Shown in pieces: positions 8,114 through 16,270 of a DNA stretch of 41,933 nt. A program made the position numbers and the translations under genes. Each line of letters starts with the position of its first letter. The stretch's first letter is position 1. The stretch spans positions 1-41,933 of the forward strand of contig CAZYBE010000028.1 of the NCBI GenBank assembly GCA_964645765.1, read 5' to 3'. Source of the stretch: CAZGMN01 sp964645765 (lineage in GTDB: Bacteria > Acidobacteriota > Aminicenantia > Aminicenantales > Aminicenantaceae). The notes under the pieces were generated by a model. It saw nothing but the letters and a program-made list of their open reading frames with translations. It was not told the DNA's origin and made no database searches.

Positions 8114-9819
8114 CAGCTTCCTTCGAGCTGCTTATCGCGCAGCGATAGCAGGTCTTTCATGACATTATACAACGTCCCCTGCCATTCTTTAGTTCCGAAG
8201 GCATCATGGAGCTGGCGGTACAGGGGGTAAAGTTCCTGATAAATCCTATGCCTCTCTTGATTTGGCTTGAAGATTTTTTTCTGTATGCCGCAGATGGCAG
8301 CCTGGGCGTCGCTGAAACTCTCGTAGCCGCCGCTCTCTTTCCCAGCCACGACAGCGCCAGCTATGGCCGAACCCAGGGCGCAGGTTTGAGCTGAGCGGGC
8401 AATCTTCATCTCCTTGCCGATGACATCAGCATATATCTGCATGACCAAAGGATTTTTCTCAGCAATACCGCCGCAGTTGATGATCTCTGTGATTTTGACT
8501 CCATATTCTTCAAGTCTATTGATAATTGTCAGCGCGCCGAAGGCTGTGGCTTCGACGAGTGCCAGGTAAATCTCTTCTGGCTTTGTCTGGAGTGTCTGGC
8601 CAAGAAGAAGCCCGGTTAGCCTCTGGTCGACAAGCACAGTCCTGTTGCCGTTATTCCAGTCAAGGGCGAGAAGCCCGGACTGGGCCGGCTTCAATCTTGC
8701 CGCCTTTTTTGTCAGGAATTCATGCGAGCCAATCCTCGCTCCTCCTGGCTGAAGATAATTGACGAACCAGTTGAAGATATCACCTACAGCCGATTGCCCG
8801 GCTTCAATGCCAAAATATCCAGGAAGCACAGAGCCGTCAACGATGCCGCAGACTCCGGGGATGTCGGCCAGCGGCTTGTCGTTCGGCCAGACCGAGATAT
8901 CGCACGTGCTTGTGCCGATGATTTTGACCAGTTTTCCAGGGGAAACGCCAGAGCCGACTGCTCCCAGATGGGCGTCAAAGGCTCCTACAGCCACAGGAAT
9001 GCCAGGGCGCAGGCTCAGTTTGCGCGCCCATTCCGAAGAGAGCTTTCCTGCAGGTATGTCTGCCGTATAAGTTTTTTTGTAGAGCCTGGCACGAAGAGCG
9101 GCCAGCTTGGGATGGAGCTTGGCCAGAAAGTCTTGGCCCGGCAGCCCTGCCCAGGCATCGTTGAACATCGCCTTATGCCCGGCAGCACACCGGCTTCGCT
9201 TGATGAGTCCGGGCTTTGTTGTGTTTGTCAACAGCGCGGGGATGTAATCGCAGCATTCCACCCAGCTTGCCGCCGCATCAAATACCTTAGGGTCGGCTCG
9301 CAGGCAATGGAGAATTTTGCTGAAAAACCATTCCGAGGAGTAAATCCCGCCGCACTTGGCCAGATACTCAGGGTGCTCCTTTGCCGCAAGCTCTGTGATC
9401 TCGGCTGCTTCAGCATGTCCGGTGTGGTCTTTCCAGAGCCAGGCATAAGCATTGGGATTGTTTTTAAATTCTTTGTGCATGCTCAAAGGCATGCCGTCTT
9501 CATCGACTGGAATCGGGGTTGAGCCTGTGGTGTCGATGCCGATGCCTATGACCTGGATGGGCTCAAATTTTTTATAAGCCTTTTTTGCTTTGGAGAGAGT
9601 TCTTTTGATAACAATCGATATTCCTTTGACATACTCTGCCGGGTTCTGCCTTGCCAGGTTTGGGTTGGAGCGGTCGAGGATGATTCCTTCCTGGCCGCTT
9701 TCATAATCATAGATGGCGGTTGAGACCTCCTGGCCGTTTCCAGCATCCACGAGCAAGGCTCTCACCGAGTTTGTGCCGAAATCAAGGCCCAGGCTGAATT
9801 TCCTCTTCTCCTTTTTCAT
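8113..9819 (-). CDS. araB: Ribulokinase
   Basis: FGGY-family sugar kinase of 568 aa, the usual length for AraB, phosphorylating L-ribulose with ATP in the cytoplasm. It begins with the actin-fold phosphate loop LGLDFGTNSVRALLVD and has the long ribulokinase-type insert (WLWKDHTGHAEAAEI), the VGAFDAHLGAVGSG region and the FGGY signature area (TAFGALTIINRLEEYG) towards the C-terminus. Its ATG overlaps the stop of the upstream unknown gene (ATGA at 9816-9819) and its stop overlaps the epimerase start. Its place in the arabinose operon makes L-ribulose the likely substrate. Confidence 0.95.
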   Translation of the reverse strand: MKKEKRKFSLGLDFGTNSVRALLVDAGNGQEVSTAIYDYESGQEGIILDRSNPNLARQNPAEYVKGISIVIKRTLSKAKKAYKKFEPIQVIGIGIDTTGSTPIPVDEDGMPLSMHKEFKNNPNAYAWLWKDHTGHAEAAEITELAAKEHPEYLAKCGGIYSSEWFFSKILHCLRADPKVFDAAASWVECCDYIPALLTNTTKPGLIKRSRCAAGHKAMFNDAWAGLPGQDFLAKLHPKLAALRARLYKKTYTADIPAGKLSSEWARKLSLRPGIPVAVGAFDAHLGAVGSGVSPGKLVKIIGTSTCDISVWPNDKPLADIPGVCGIVDGSVLPGYFGIEAGQSAVGDIFNWFVNYLQPGGARIGSHEFLTKKAARLKPAQSGLLALDWNNGNRTVLVDQRLTGLLLGQTLQTKPEEIYLALVEATAFGALTIINRLEEYGVKITEIINCGGIAEKNPLVMQIYADVIGKEMKIARSAQTCALGSAIAGAVVAGKESGGYESFSDAQAAICGIQKKIFKPNQERHRIYQELYPLYRQLHDAFGTKEWQGTLYNVMKDLLSLRDKQLEGS

Positions 9820-10475
9820 CGAGCCTCCATTTCACTGAGGTTTATGTTTTTCTGCTTTTTGAACAAGCCAAGCTTTATCGATTCGATGACCTGTCCTTTC
9901 TCCTTCTCTCCGCTCATTCCATCGAAAACGACAAACTCCATCTTCTCTTTTTTATTCCTATAATAGATTATCCAGTAAGGATAATAAACAATTTTTGTTT
10001 CAGGAAGAGGCGCGATATCCATCCTCCTGTATCTCAGGCTTCCGCTTATTCTCATCAGGTCATACATCAGGAGATGCTTGCCTTTTTTTATGGCTTCCTC
10101 CTCCTCAAGGATTCCGGGCAGAACATGGTCTTCCTTGACCTCTTTTCTCTGAATGACTGCAGTAGTTTTTTCATTTTTCGAAGGATGGAATAAGTCTTTA
10201 AAAGCTTCGAATTCTCTCTGTAATTCACCCTTAAGCTCGAATCGTGTCTTCTTCCGAATGTTCATCGGGGTGCCTTGCAGCCGGTCAACAAGGAAGAGGC
10301 TCTCTTCAGTTTTTTTTCGGCCGAAGAAAGGGGTAAGCTCAATTTTGTATCTGAATAAAACATAGGGAAGATAGAGAAGCTCAGCCGCATAGGGAATCTT
10401 AAGAGTTTTTGAGCAGAACTTTCTTACGGCCTGATCAGGGTTTGAGGAAAGAGGGGCAAAGGTCAAGATATTCAT
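9816..10475 (-). CDS. Unknown 219-aa protein of the arabinose operon
   Basis: I do not recognise this protein. It has no signal peptide and no clear membrane segment. The N-terminal half (about 1-90) is hydrophobic and aromatic (AAELLYLPYVLFRYKIELTPF), the middle is charged, and residues about 160-200 carry YYPYWIIYYRNKKEK followed by VVFDGMSGEKEKG. That PYW...FDGxxG pattern resembles beta-rich domains of unknown function found in zinc-ribbon and membrane-associated proteins, but the match is only by eye. Four-base overlaps with both neighbours (10472-10475 and 9816-9819) place it firmly in the operon between the transporter block and ribulokinase, so a role in sugar sensing or transporter function is possible. 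Confidence 0.65.
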   Translation of the reverse strand: MNILTFAPLSSNPDQAVRKFCSKTLKIPYAAELLYLPYVLFRYKIELTPFFGRKKTEESLFLVDRLQGTPMNIRKKTRFELKGELQREFEAFKDLFHPSKNEKTTAVIQRKEVKEDHVLPGILEEEEAIKKGKHLLMYDLMRISGSLRYRRMDIAPLPETKIVYYPYWIIYYRNKKEKMEFVVFDGMSGEKEKGQVIESIKLGLFKKQKNINLSEMEAR

Positions 10476-10702
10476 GCTTTTTTCAATCGTTTCAAGCGGA
10501 TAAAGCCTCCAATGCTAAAACCCAGGCCGGCGAGAATGATGCTTGTGTCGCTGATGATCGAGCTTATCCGAAAGTAAGGAGCCATGGTCCGAATCGGGCT
10601 CAGAAAAAAAACGATGAGCCCCAAAATGAGGAGGATGACGCCTATGGAAAGCATCTGAATGGCGACAATAAGCTTTGGGTCAGCACCTTTTTTTTCTTCC
10701 AT
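10472..10702 (-). CDS. Small membrane protein, two transmembrane helices, 76 aa
   Basis: A 76-aa protein with two predicted membrane helices, about residues 11-34 (LIVAIQMLSIGVILLILGLI) and 47-67 (ISDTSIILAGLGFSIGGFI), and a basic tail (RLKRLKKA) that should face the cytoplasm. GGAGGAA precedes the ATG. It starts 30 nt after the symporter stop and overlaps the next gene by 4 nt. No family is recognised. Its position suggests an accessory of the symporter or of the unknown 219-aa protein. Confidence 0.65.
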   Translation of the reverse strand: MEEKKGADPKLIVAIQMLSIGVILLILGLIVFFLSPIRTMAPYFRISSIISDTSIILAGLGFSIGGFIRLKRLKKA

Positions 10703-10732
10703 GATATTTTCCTCCTAATTCCTCCAGAATAT

Positions 10733-12376
10733 TTAGCCGAAAAAGAAAAGAAGAAGGACCTGGACCAATAAGATTGCGGTTGCCCAGTACTTGAGATTTA
10801 GGTACCAGGGCGGGCGAGTGATTTTTCTCGGCGCCATCTCCGTCACTCTCATTGCTTTTGTCTCAGCACGCTCCTCGACAATCGCGCCGACCATCGATTC
10901 AAAATCGCTTTCCCAGGTGATTCCCTCAACCTTTTCCTTTTTCGGCGGTTTTGTCAGGAGGCTGACAAAAATGGTTACCAATAAGGTAACGACAAAAGAC
11001 CACCAGCTGATTTGAAAGAAGATTTTGACTCCGAGGCCCTGCTGAAGGATGATGGCAAAGACAGCGCCTGTGATGAAGCCGACAAGGCTTCCCGGCGTGT
11101 TTGCCCTGCGCCAGAAGATAGCTAAAACCAGGACACCCATGAATGGTCCTAAGGCCATGGCCAGCAGGGTCTGCTCCAGCCACATGATGAGAGGGACTTT
11201 CAAAACGACAGGAACAAGAAGCAGAGAAACGACGATCACGGCAAAGGTAGCAACCCGGCCGGCGATAAAGTAATGATGGTCGCTCTTTCTTTTGGCCAGA
11301 AACTTTTCATAGATATCCTTGATGAGCATGGTCGAGGAAGAGTTGAGCACACTGCCGATGCTGGAAAGGCCGGCAGAAAGTAACCCGGCGATAAAAAGAC
11401 CTAACATTCCTGTGGGCAGCAAATTCAGAATGAGTTTTCCATAGGCGGCATCGGCCTTTTCAACGAATATTCCATAGCGAGCGAAGATTATCGGCGCAGC
11501 GATCATCGGCACGACATAAAGAAAAGCGCCCAGAGTTTTCGGTATGGCGGCGACAACGTAACCGAGCTTTGAGTCGTAGAGCGAGCGGGCTCCCAGGTTT
11601 CTCTGGACCATCGATTGGTGCCCTGCACACCAGCCGATGGTAATGACCATACATTGCCCGAGGATAATCCAGGGACCCGGGCCGTAAGGATGGTGGATAT
11701 CAGGCAAGACCGTGAAGTATTGAGCGCTGACACCCCACTGGCTGATTAAAATATTCTTGATCCCTCCAAAGCCTCCCACAAGATGCAAAAGGATGAAAAG
11801 CAAAGGCATGGTGCCGAGCATCATGATCACAAACTGGACAAACTCCATCATGATCGCTGCCCCAAGCCCTCCCAATAATGTATAGGTGCCGACAACTCCA
11901 GTCAGGACAAAAACAGTCGGCCAGAAAGGAATATGGAGGATATTCTTGAGAAACATCCCTCCTAAGTAAAGCTCGGCGGCGATGGTGACGAGAAAAATAA
12001 TGAGCCAGGCAAGGGAGTAGATTGTTCGAATTCCTGTGCCGTATCTTTTTTCCAAAAATTGAGGGACAGTATAAATGCCTGCCCTCCAGTAAAAGGCGAT
12101 AAAGAAAATTCCGGTGAGAACGTAGCCAAAAGGGCCCTGGAACCATTCAAAGTTAGCCTGGATGAGTCCCCATTCGTAGGCTGCGCCGCCATGGGCCAGA
12201 TAGCCGTGAAGGAAGCCGATGTTCGTTGCCCAGACAGCGCCCATGATCCAGAACCAGGGGGCTGAGCGCGCAGCCAGAAAATAGTCAGCGGTATTCTTGA
12301 TGTTCCGGCTGAAGAATATCCCGGCTCCAAACATGAGCACCAGATAGACGACGATGATGAAAAAATCAGCGTGCAT
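10733..12376 (-). CDS. Sodium:solute symporter (SSS family), probable L-arabinose importer
   Basis: A 547-aa polytopic membrane protein of the SSS/SGLT family with at least 13 hydrophobic segments. It starts with a helix and the RNIKNTADYFLAARS motif typical of the family, and has the GGLGAAIMMEFVQF helix. It moves a solute inward with sodium. The substrate is inferred as L-arabinose from the operon. The start at 12376 is used because AAGGTGA lies 6 nt upstream and the protein begins there with its first helix; an extension to 12502 would add a non-membrane run with no family match. It follows the membrane-anchored accessory gene by 11 nt. Confidence 0.9.
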   Translation of the reverse strand: MHADFFIIVVYLVLMFGAGIFFSRNIKNTADYFLAARSAPWFWIMGAVWATNIGFLHGYLAHGGAAYEWGLIQANFEWFQGPFGYVLTGIFFIAFYWRAGIYTVPQFLEKRYGTGIRTIYSLAWLIIFLVTIAAELYLGGMFLKNILHIPFWPTVFVLTGVVGTYTLLGGLGAAIMMEFVQFVIMMLGTMPLLFILLHLVGGFGGIKNILISQWGVSAQYFTVLPDIHHPYGPGPWIILGQCMVITIGWCAGHQSMVQRNLGARSLYDSKLGYVVAAIPKTLGAFLYVVPMIAAPIIFARYGIFVEKADAAYGKLILNLLPTGMLGLFIAGLLSAGLSSIGSVLNSSSTMLIKDIYEKFLAKRKSDHHYFIAGRVATFAVIVVSLLLVPVVLKVPLIMWLEQTLLAMALGPFMGVLVLAIFWRRANTPGSLVGFITGAVFAIILQQGLGVKIFFQISWWSFVVTLLVTIFVSLLTKPPKKEKVEGITWESDFESMVGAIVEERAETKAMRVTEMAPRKITRPPWYLNLKYWATAILLVQVLLLFFFG

Positions 12377-12387
12377 TGTTTCACCTT

Positions 12388-12933
12388 TTAATTCATGATT
12401 TGGATTTTCTTGTAGCGGCGATAATATGATTTTCTCAGGTATAAGCCGAAGACAGTGGCAAAGATGCAAAATCCAAGACCGATGCTCAAGGCAAAGACCC
12501 AATCCCAGGCTGAGTATCTCGGCTGGGGAAGGTCGAACCCGCGGGGATGATGGCTTATCCCCCAGATGACGGCATTCGCTTTTGACTCTATGCCTTCTGT
12601 GTTTTTCCCTTCGAGGATTTGAGCCAGGCTATTCAAGTTTTCTTCAATCTCGGCCATGCGCTTGAAATATTCACGGAATTGCTCATTTGTCTTTACGCCT
12701 TCAGTGATCATAGGCTTGACTTCTCCCTGCCAGATTTCTTTTGCCCTGGCAAAGTTCTCCAGGGCTGCGGCCCAATCATTTTTGGCCGCAGCGCTTTTTA
12801 CGGCTGTGAGCTTGTTGGCCATCTCCTGGCGGACGTCGATGAACTTTTCTTGGGCGAGGCTATTCCGGACAAAACAAATAGCACCCAGTGTGACTAATAA
12901 AAAAACGGCCTTTCTCATGATTTTGAACTCCAT
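12388..12933 (-). CDS. Membrane-anchored periplasmic helical protein, symporter accessory candidate
   Basis: A 181-aa protein of unknown family. A signal peptide (MRKAVFLLVTLGAICFVRNSLAQ) is followed by a charged, all-helical periplasmic region of about 100 residues, then a conserved-looking ISHHPRGFDLPQPRYSAWDW turn and one membrane helix near the C-terminus with a very basic cytoplasmic end (LRKSYYRRYKK). Two starts are plausible: ATG 12933 with AGGG 7 nt before it, or ATG 12918 with GGAG 9 nt before it. It sits between the 36-aa membrane peptide (9 nt) and the symporter (11 nt), which suggests it works with the transporter. Confidence 0.7.
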   Translation of the reverse strand: MEFKIMRKAVFLLVTLGAICFVRNSLAQEKFIDVRQEMANKLTAVKSAAAKNDWAAALENFARAKEIWQGEVKPMITEGVKTNEQFREYFKRMAEIEENLNSLAQILEGKNTEGIESKANAVIWGISHHPRGFDLPQPRYSAWDWVFALSIGLGFCIFATVFGLYLRKSYYRRYKKIQIMN

Positions 12934-12942
12934 GGATTTTCC

Positions 12943-13053
12943 CTATTCATAAAGATATTCGTCAGGGATGAGCCAGATGAAAATGATTGTCCCGAGCATG
13001 ACCAGCATATAAGCTATAGCGTAAGGGTTATGCCAGCCTGTCCAGTTAAGCAT
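12943..13053 (-). CDS. 36-aa single-pass membrane peptide, first gene of arabinose operon
   Basis: A short gene with a very good ribosome binding site (AGGAGGTGA 6 nt before the ATG at 13053) and a TAG stop at 12943. The product has an aromatic N-terminus (LNWTGWHNPY), one membrane helix (AIAYMLVMLGTIIFIWL) and an acidic end (IPDEYLYE). It leads the operon and is followed at 9 nt by the membrane-anchored accessory protein and then the symporter. Its size, strong translation signal and position suggest a transporter-associated micropeptide. It is too short for family assignment by eye. Confidence 0.7.
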   Translation of the reverse strand: MLNWTGWHNPYAIAYMLVMLGTIIFIWLIPDEYLYE

Positions 13054-13099
13054 ATGAAATCACCTCCTCTGGAAAGATTTAAGAAAATTCCCATGCTCC

Positions 13100-13112
13100 A
13101 TCGAATTTCGAT
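13100..13112. promoter_or_regulatory. 13-bp palindrome, candidate operator of arabinose operon
   Basis: ATCGAATTTCGAT is a perfect 6+1+6 palindrome 47 bp upstream of the first start codon of the leftward operon. Its placement suits a repressor or activator site. No regulator gene lies in the window, so this is only a candidate. Confidence 0.3.
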
Positions 13113-13153
13113 AATTCTATAAAATTCCAAAGCACAAAACAAATAAAAAAAGG

Positions 13154-13335
13154 GGTTTTGGGAAATAGCCTTGCTCCCAATCGGATTTTTAACGCCATTC
13201 TCCGTTCGCTCTTCTCGGCGGCTGCGGAACTCGCTCCGCTCAGACATCCTCGCCGCCCGACTTCGTCGGGTTCCCTCGAAGAGCGAACTCCGAAGGCTAA
13301 ATCCTCAATGGTCGCTACGGCTATTTCCCAAAACC
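13154..13335 (-). repeat. 182-bp palindromic repeat, copy 2 (inverted)
   Basis: Reverse-complement copy of the element at 5690-5871, same length, nine substitutions and no gaps (about 95% identity). The 17-bp terminal inverted repeats are unchanged. One of the changes is compensatory: the A-T pair closing the TTCGCTC/GAGCGAA stem in copy 1 is G-C here. It lies inside the divergent arabinose promoter region. Confidence 0.85.
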
Positions 13336-13669
13336 TATGTCTCGACAAAAAAGGAAAAAAGTAGCCTGTCCTCTTTTTTCTGAAAAATTCCGGGGCACAA
13401 AATAAATAAGATTGGAAATCCGGAAACGTTGAACATAAAGCACTTTTTTGATAGGCTATAGCGGCGGACAAAAGAAACTCATAATTCTTCTGAAATGAAA
13501 TTTTCAGATTCAAGATTCTCAAGGCAAGAAACCTCCAAGGCTGTCAGGCTGAATTTCTGTCATTCAACTTCGAAGCAAAAACCGCTATATCTGCCTTATA
13601 AATTATTTTCATTGTCCACGAGTGATAAACCTATCATGGTGAATTAGAAGAGAAAGGAGTGATCAAAAC

Positions 13670-16075
13670 ATGAAGAAGCAATGTCTTATCTGGAAAATAA
13701 TCCTTCTCGTGGCAATTTCAGGCTTTATCAATGCCTGCGGGAATAAACTGAAAACAGATTACCCGCTGAAGCCTGTGCCTTTCACTGAGGTCAGTTTTAG
13801 CGACCAATTCTGGGGCCCGCGCCTCGAGACCAATCGAGCCGGGACCATTCCTTTTGCCTTCAAACAGTGTGAGGAGACTGGCCGGATTGCCAATTTTGAA
13901 ATCGCAGGCGGTTTGAAAAAAGGCACTTTTTCGACCAGATATTCTTTCGATGATTCTGATGTTTATAAAATCATCGAGGGCGCCTCTTACTCTTTAGCTC
14001 GGCATCCTGACCCAGCGCTCGATAAGTACCTCGATGAGCTCATTGCCAAGATTTCTGCAGCCCAGGAAAAGGATGGCTATCTTTTTACAGCCAGGACGGC
14101 GAGCCTCGGTTCGCCGCTAGAGATGGCTGGGAAAGAGCGCTGGTCGAACCTTCAGTGGAGCCATGAGCTTTACAATGTCGGCCATCTCTACGAAGCTGCT
14201 GTGGCCCATTTTAAAGCAACGGGAAAAAGGACTCTGCTCGATGTGGCCTTGAAGAACGCAGACCTGATTGCCAGAGACTTCGGCCCAAAAAAGCTGAGGC
14301 GGGTTCCAGGCCACCAGGAGATTGAGATAGGCCTGACAAAACTCTATAGGGTGACAAAAAATAAGAAATACCTGAACCTGGCCAAGTTCTTTTTGGATGA
14401 ACGAGGGAATGCCCAGGGCCATCAGCTTTACGGTGAATATGCCCAGGACCACATTCCAGTCGTTAAGCAGACCGAGGCTGTCGGCCATGCGGTGAGGGCT
14501 GCCTATATGTATGCCGGCATGGCTGATGTGGCTGCGCTGACAGGAAACAGAAGCTATGTCGAGGCCATCGACCGCCTCTGGGAGAATGTGGTGGCTAGAA
14601 AGATTTATCTAACCGGCGGAATCGGTGCCACTGGCGCCTGGGAAGGGTTTGGACCGGATTACGAGCTTCCCAATGCCAGCGCCTATGCCGAGACATGCGC
14701 TTCCATCGCCAACGCCCTCTGGAACTATCGTATGTTCCTTCTTCATGGCGATTCGAAATACATCGATGTCCTGGAGCGGATTATTTATAATGGATTTCTC
14801 TCAGGAATTTCTTTAAGCGGCGACCGCTTCTTCTACTCCAATCCCTTAACCTCTTTTGGCCAGCACGAGCGGAGCCCCTGGTTTACCTGCGCCTGCTGCC
14901 CGGGCAATGTCAGCCGCTTCGTGCCTTCTGTTCCAGGTTATGTCTATGCTTTTTCAGACGATAGCCTCTATATCAACCTTTTTATTCAGGGCAAAGCCAG
15001 CGTCAAGACTCGAACCAGTGCAATCCAGGTTGAGCAGGAGACTGAATATCCCTGGAAAGGAGAGGTCAGGATTCGGATAAGTCCGGAACAGCCTTCCAGT
15101 TTTACCTTGCACCTGCGCATCCCTGGCTGGGCCCAAAATCAGCCTATTCCCGGCGACCTTTACCGTTATTTGGAGACATCGAGTGAAAAGCCGGCTTTAA
15201 AGGTGAATGGAGAGATTGTTCCCCTCATCCTTGAAAAAGGCTATGCTCTTTTGACTCGAACCTGGGAGAAAGAAAGCACAATTGAGCTCAGCCTTCCTAT
15301 GCCCATCCGCCGCGTGCTTGCCCATGATGCCGTGAAAGCGGACCGCGGCCGTGTCGCTGTCGAAAGAGGGCCGGTCGTCTATTGTGCCGAATGGCCGGAT
15401 AATGTGGGTTATGTCAGGAACATCGTTCTCGAAGATAGCTCGCGTTTGAGCGAAGAATTCAAGCCCGAGCTCCTGAGTGGTGTAACAATTATTGTAGCCG
15501 AAGCAAAGGCTTACCGTTATAAAGGAGGCCGGCTTGTCAGCCAAAAGCAGAAGCTAACGTTAATTCCTTATTATGCCTGGGCCCATCGGGGAAAGGGAGA
15601 GATGGAAGTCTGGCTTGCCCGCCAGAAAGAAGTTGTCAAGCCCTTGCCTGAGCCTTCCATCGCTTCTACAAGCAAGGCGAGCGCCTCAGGCGGCAGAGGA
15701 ATTGAAGCCCTGAACGACCAGTTCGAGCCTGAAAGCTCGAATGACCACTCGACTCGCTATTTTCATTGGTGGCCGAAAAAGCGGACTCTGGAATGGGTTC
15801 AGTATGATTTCAAAAATATAAATCGTGTCGCTGAAGTGTCTGTCTACTGGTTTGATGACACTGGAACGGGCGAGTGCCGAGTGCCCAAATCCTGGAGGGT
15901 TCTCTACAAATCCGGAGAAAAGTGGCTTCCTGTGAAGAACCTGGATTCTTATGGCGTCGAGAAAGACAAATACAACACAGTCCGTTTCAGCCCTTTTCGA
16001 ACTCAAGCCCTCCGGCTTGAGATTCAGTTGCCTGAAAAATTTTCAAGCGGAATTCAAGAGTGGAAGGTAAAATAG
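13670..16075 (+). CDS. GH127-family beta-L-arabinofuranosidase, exported, probable lipoprotein
   Basis: An 801-aa exported glycoside hydrolase that should release L-arabinose from arabinans or arabinosylated glycans. The N-terminus is a signal sequence ending in INAC at residue 23, a plausible lipobox. The (alpha/alpha)6 domain starts with PFTEVSFSDQFWGPR. The zinc-site residues known for GH127 are present: Glu341 and Cys343 (YAETCAS) and Cys409/Cys410 (CACCPGN). Beta-sandwich regions follow, and residues about 650-801 resemble a discoidin-like (F5/8 C) sugar-binding domain ending in GIQEWKV. AAAGGAGT precedes the ATG. The stop codon lies within the end of a 159-bp inverted-repeat element, so the last residue may come from that insertion. 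GH51 follows on the same strand. Confidence 0.9.
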   Translation: MKKQCLIWKIILLVAISGFINACGNKLKTDYPLKPVPFTEVSFSDQFWGPRLETNRAGTIPFAFKQCEETGRIANFEIAGGLKKGTFSTRYSFDDSDVYKIIEGASYSLARHPDPALDKYLDELIAKISAAQEKDGYLFTARTASLGSPLEMAGKERWSNLQWSHELYNVGHLYEAAVAHFKATGKRTLLDVALKNADLIARDFGPKKLRRVPGHQEIEIGLTKLYRVTKNKKYLNLAKFFLDERGNAQGHQLYGEYAQDHIPVVKQTEAVGHAVRAAYMYAGMADVAALTGNRSYVEAIDRLWENVVARKIYLTGGIGATGAWEGFGPDYELPNASAYAETCASIANALWNYRMFLLHGDSKYIDVLERIIYNGFLSGISLSGDRFFYSNPLTSFGQHERSPWFTCACCPGNVSRFVPSVPGYVYAFSDDSLYINLFIQGKASVKTRTSAIQVEQETEYPWKGEVRIRISPEQPSSFTLHLRIPGWAQNQPIPGDLYRYLETSSEKPALKVNGEIVPLILEKGYALLTRTWEKESTIELSLPMPIRRVLAHDAVKADRGRVAVERGPVVYCAEWPDNVGYVRNIVLEDSSRLSEEFKPELLSGVTIIVAEAKAYRYKGGRLVSQKQKLTLIPYYAWAHRGKGEMEVWLARQKEVVKPLPEPSIASTSKASASGGRGIEALNDQFEPESSNDHSTRYFHWWPKKRTLEWVQYDFKNINRVAEVSVYWFDDTGTGECRVPKSWRVLYKSGEKWLPVKNLDSYGVEKDKYNTVRFSPFRTQALRLEIQLPEKFSSGIQEWKVK

Positions 16076-16227
16076 CTCAGGCTGGGTGGTTCGAAGACAC
16101 GTCGCTTTTGCCCCAGCGAGTCAAAAGCGACTCGATGTCAGGCTTCGCTCTCCTCTCCCTTCGGTCGAGGAACCGTGCCCGCTCAGCCTTCCATACGGTC
16201 TTCTCACCACCCAACCTGAGCTATTTT
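16069..16227. repeat. 159-bp element with 22-bp terminal inverted repeats
   Basis: The ends 16069-16090 and 16206-16227 are inverted repeats with one mismatch (AAAATAGCTCAGG... and its complement). The interior has a further hairpin (GTCGCTTTTG with CAAAAGCGAC) and encodes nothing. The left end contains the TAG stop of the GH127 gene, and the right end lies 29 bp before the GH51 ribosome binding site. It is unrelated in sequence to the 182-bp repeat but has the same architecture, fitting a small non-autonomous mobile element. Confidence 0.75.
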
Positions 16228-16270
16228 ATATCGGAGAGTGTCCCGATTTCACATTGAGGGAGGTAAAATG

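Larger units (their letters stand above)
13054..13669. other. 616-bp divergent intergenic region of the arabinose genes
   Basis: No gene is seen. The region must hold promoters for the leftward uptake/catabolism operon and the rightward GH127-GH51 genes. It contains the 13-bp palindrome, the inverted 182-bp repeat, two imperfect 28-bp direct repeats at 13121-13148 and 13384-13411 (23 of 28 bases shared) that flank the 182-bp repeat, and distant complementary half-sites CTATAGCGG (13456-13464) and CCGCTATAT (13582-13590). I could not assign a convincing -35/-10 pair. Confidence 0.5.

Noticed and set aside
8722..9522. Long open frame on the plus strand inside the ribulokinase gene
   Set aside because: It is antisense to a full-length recognised enzyme, has no Shine-Dalgarno and its translation has no family resemblance.
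12377..12502. 42-residue upstream extension of the symporter
   Set aside because: It would overlap the accessory protein gene, is not membrane-like, and AAGGTGA fits the start at 12376.
13014..13522. Open frames running through the 182-bp repeat copies
   Set aside because: They arise from the palindromic GC-rich sequence, exist on both strands in both copies and have no ribosome binding site.
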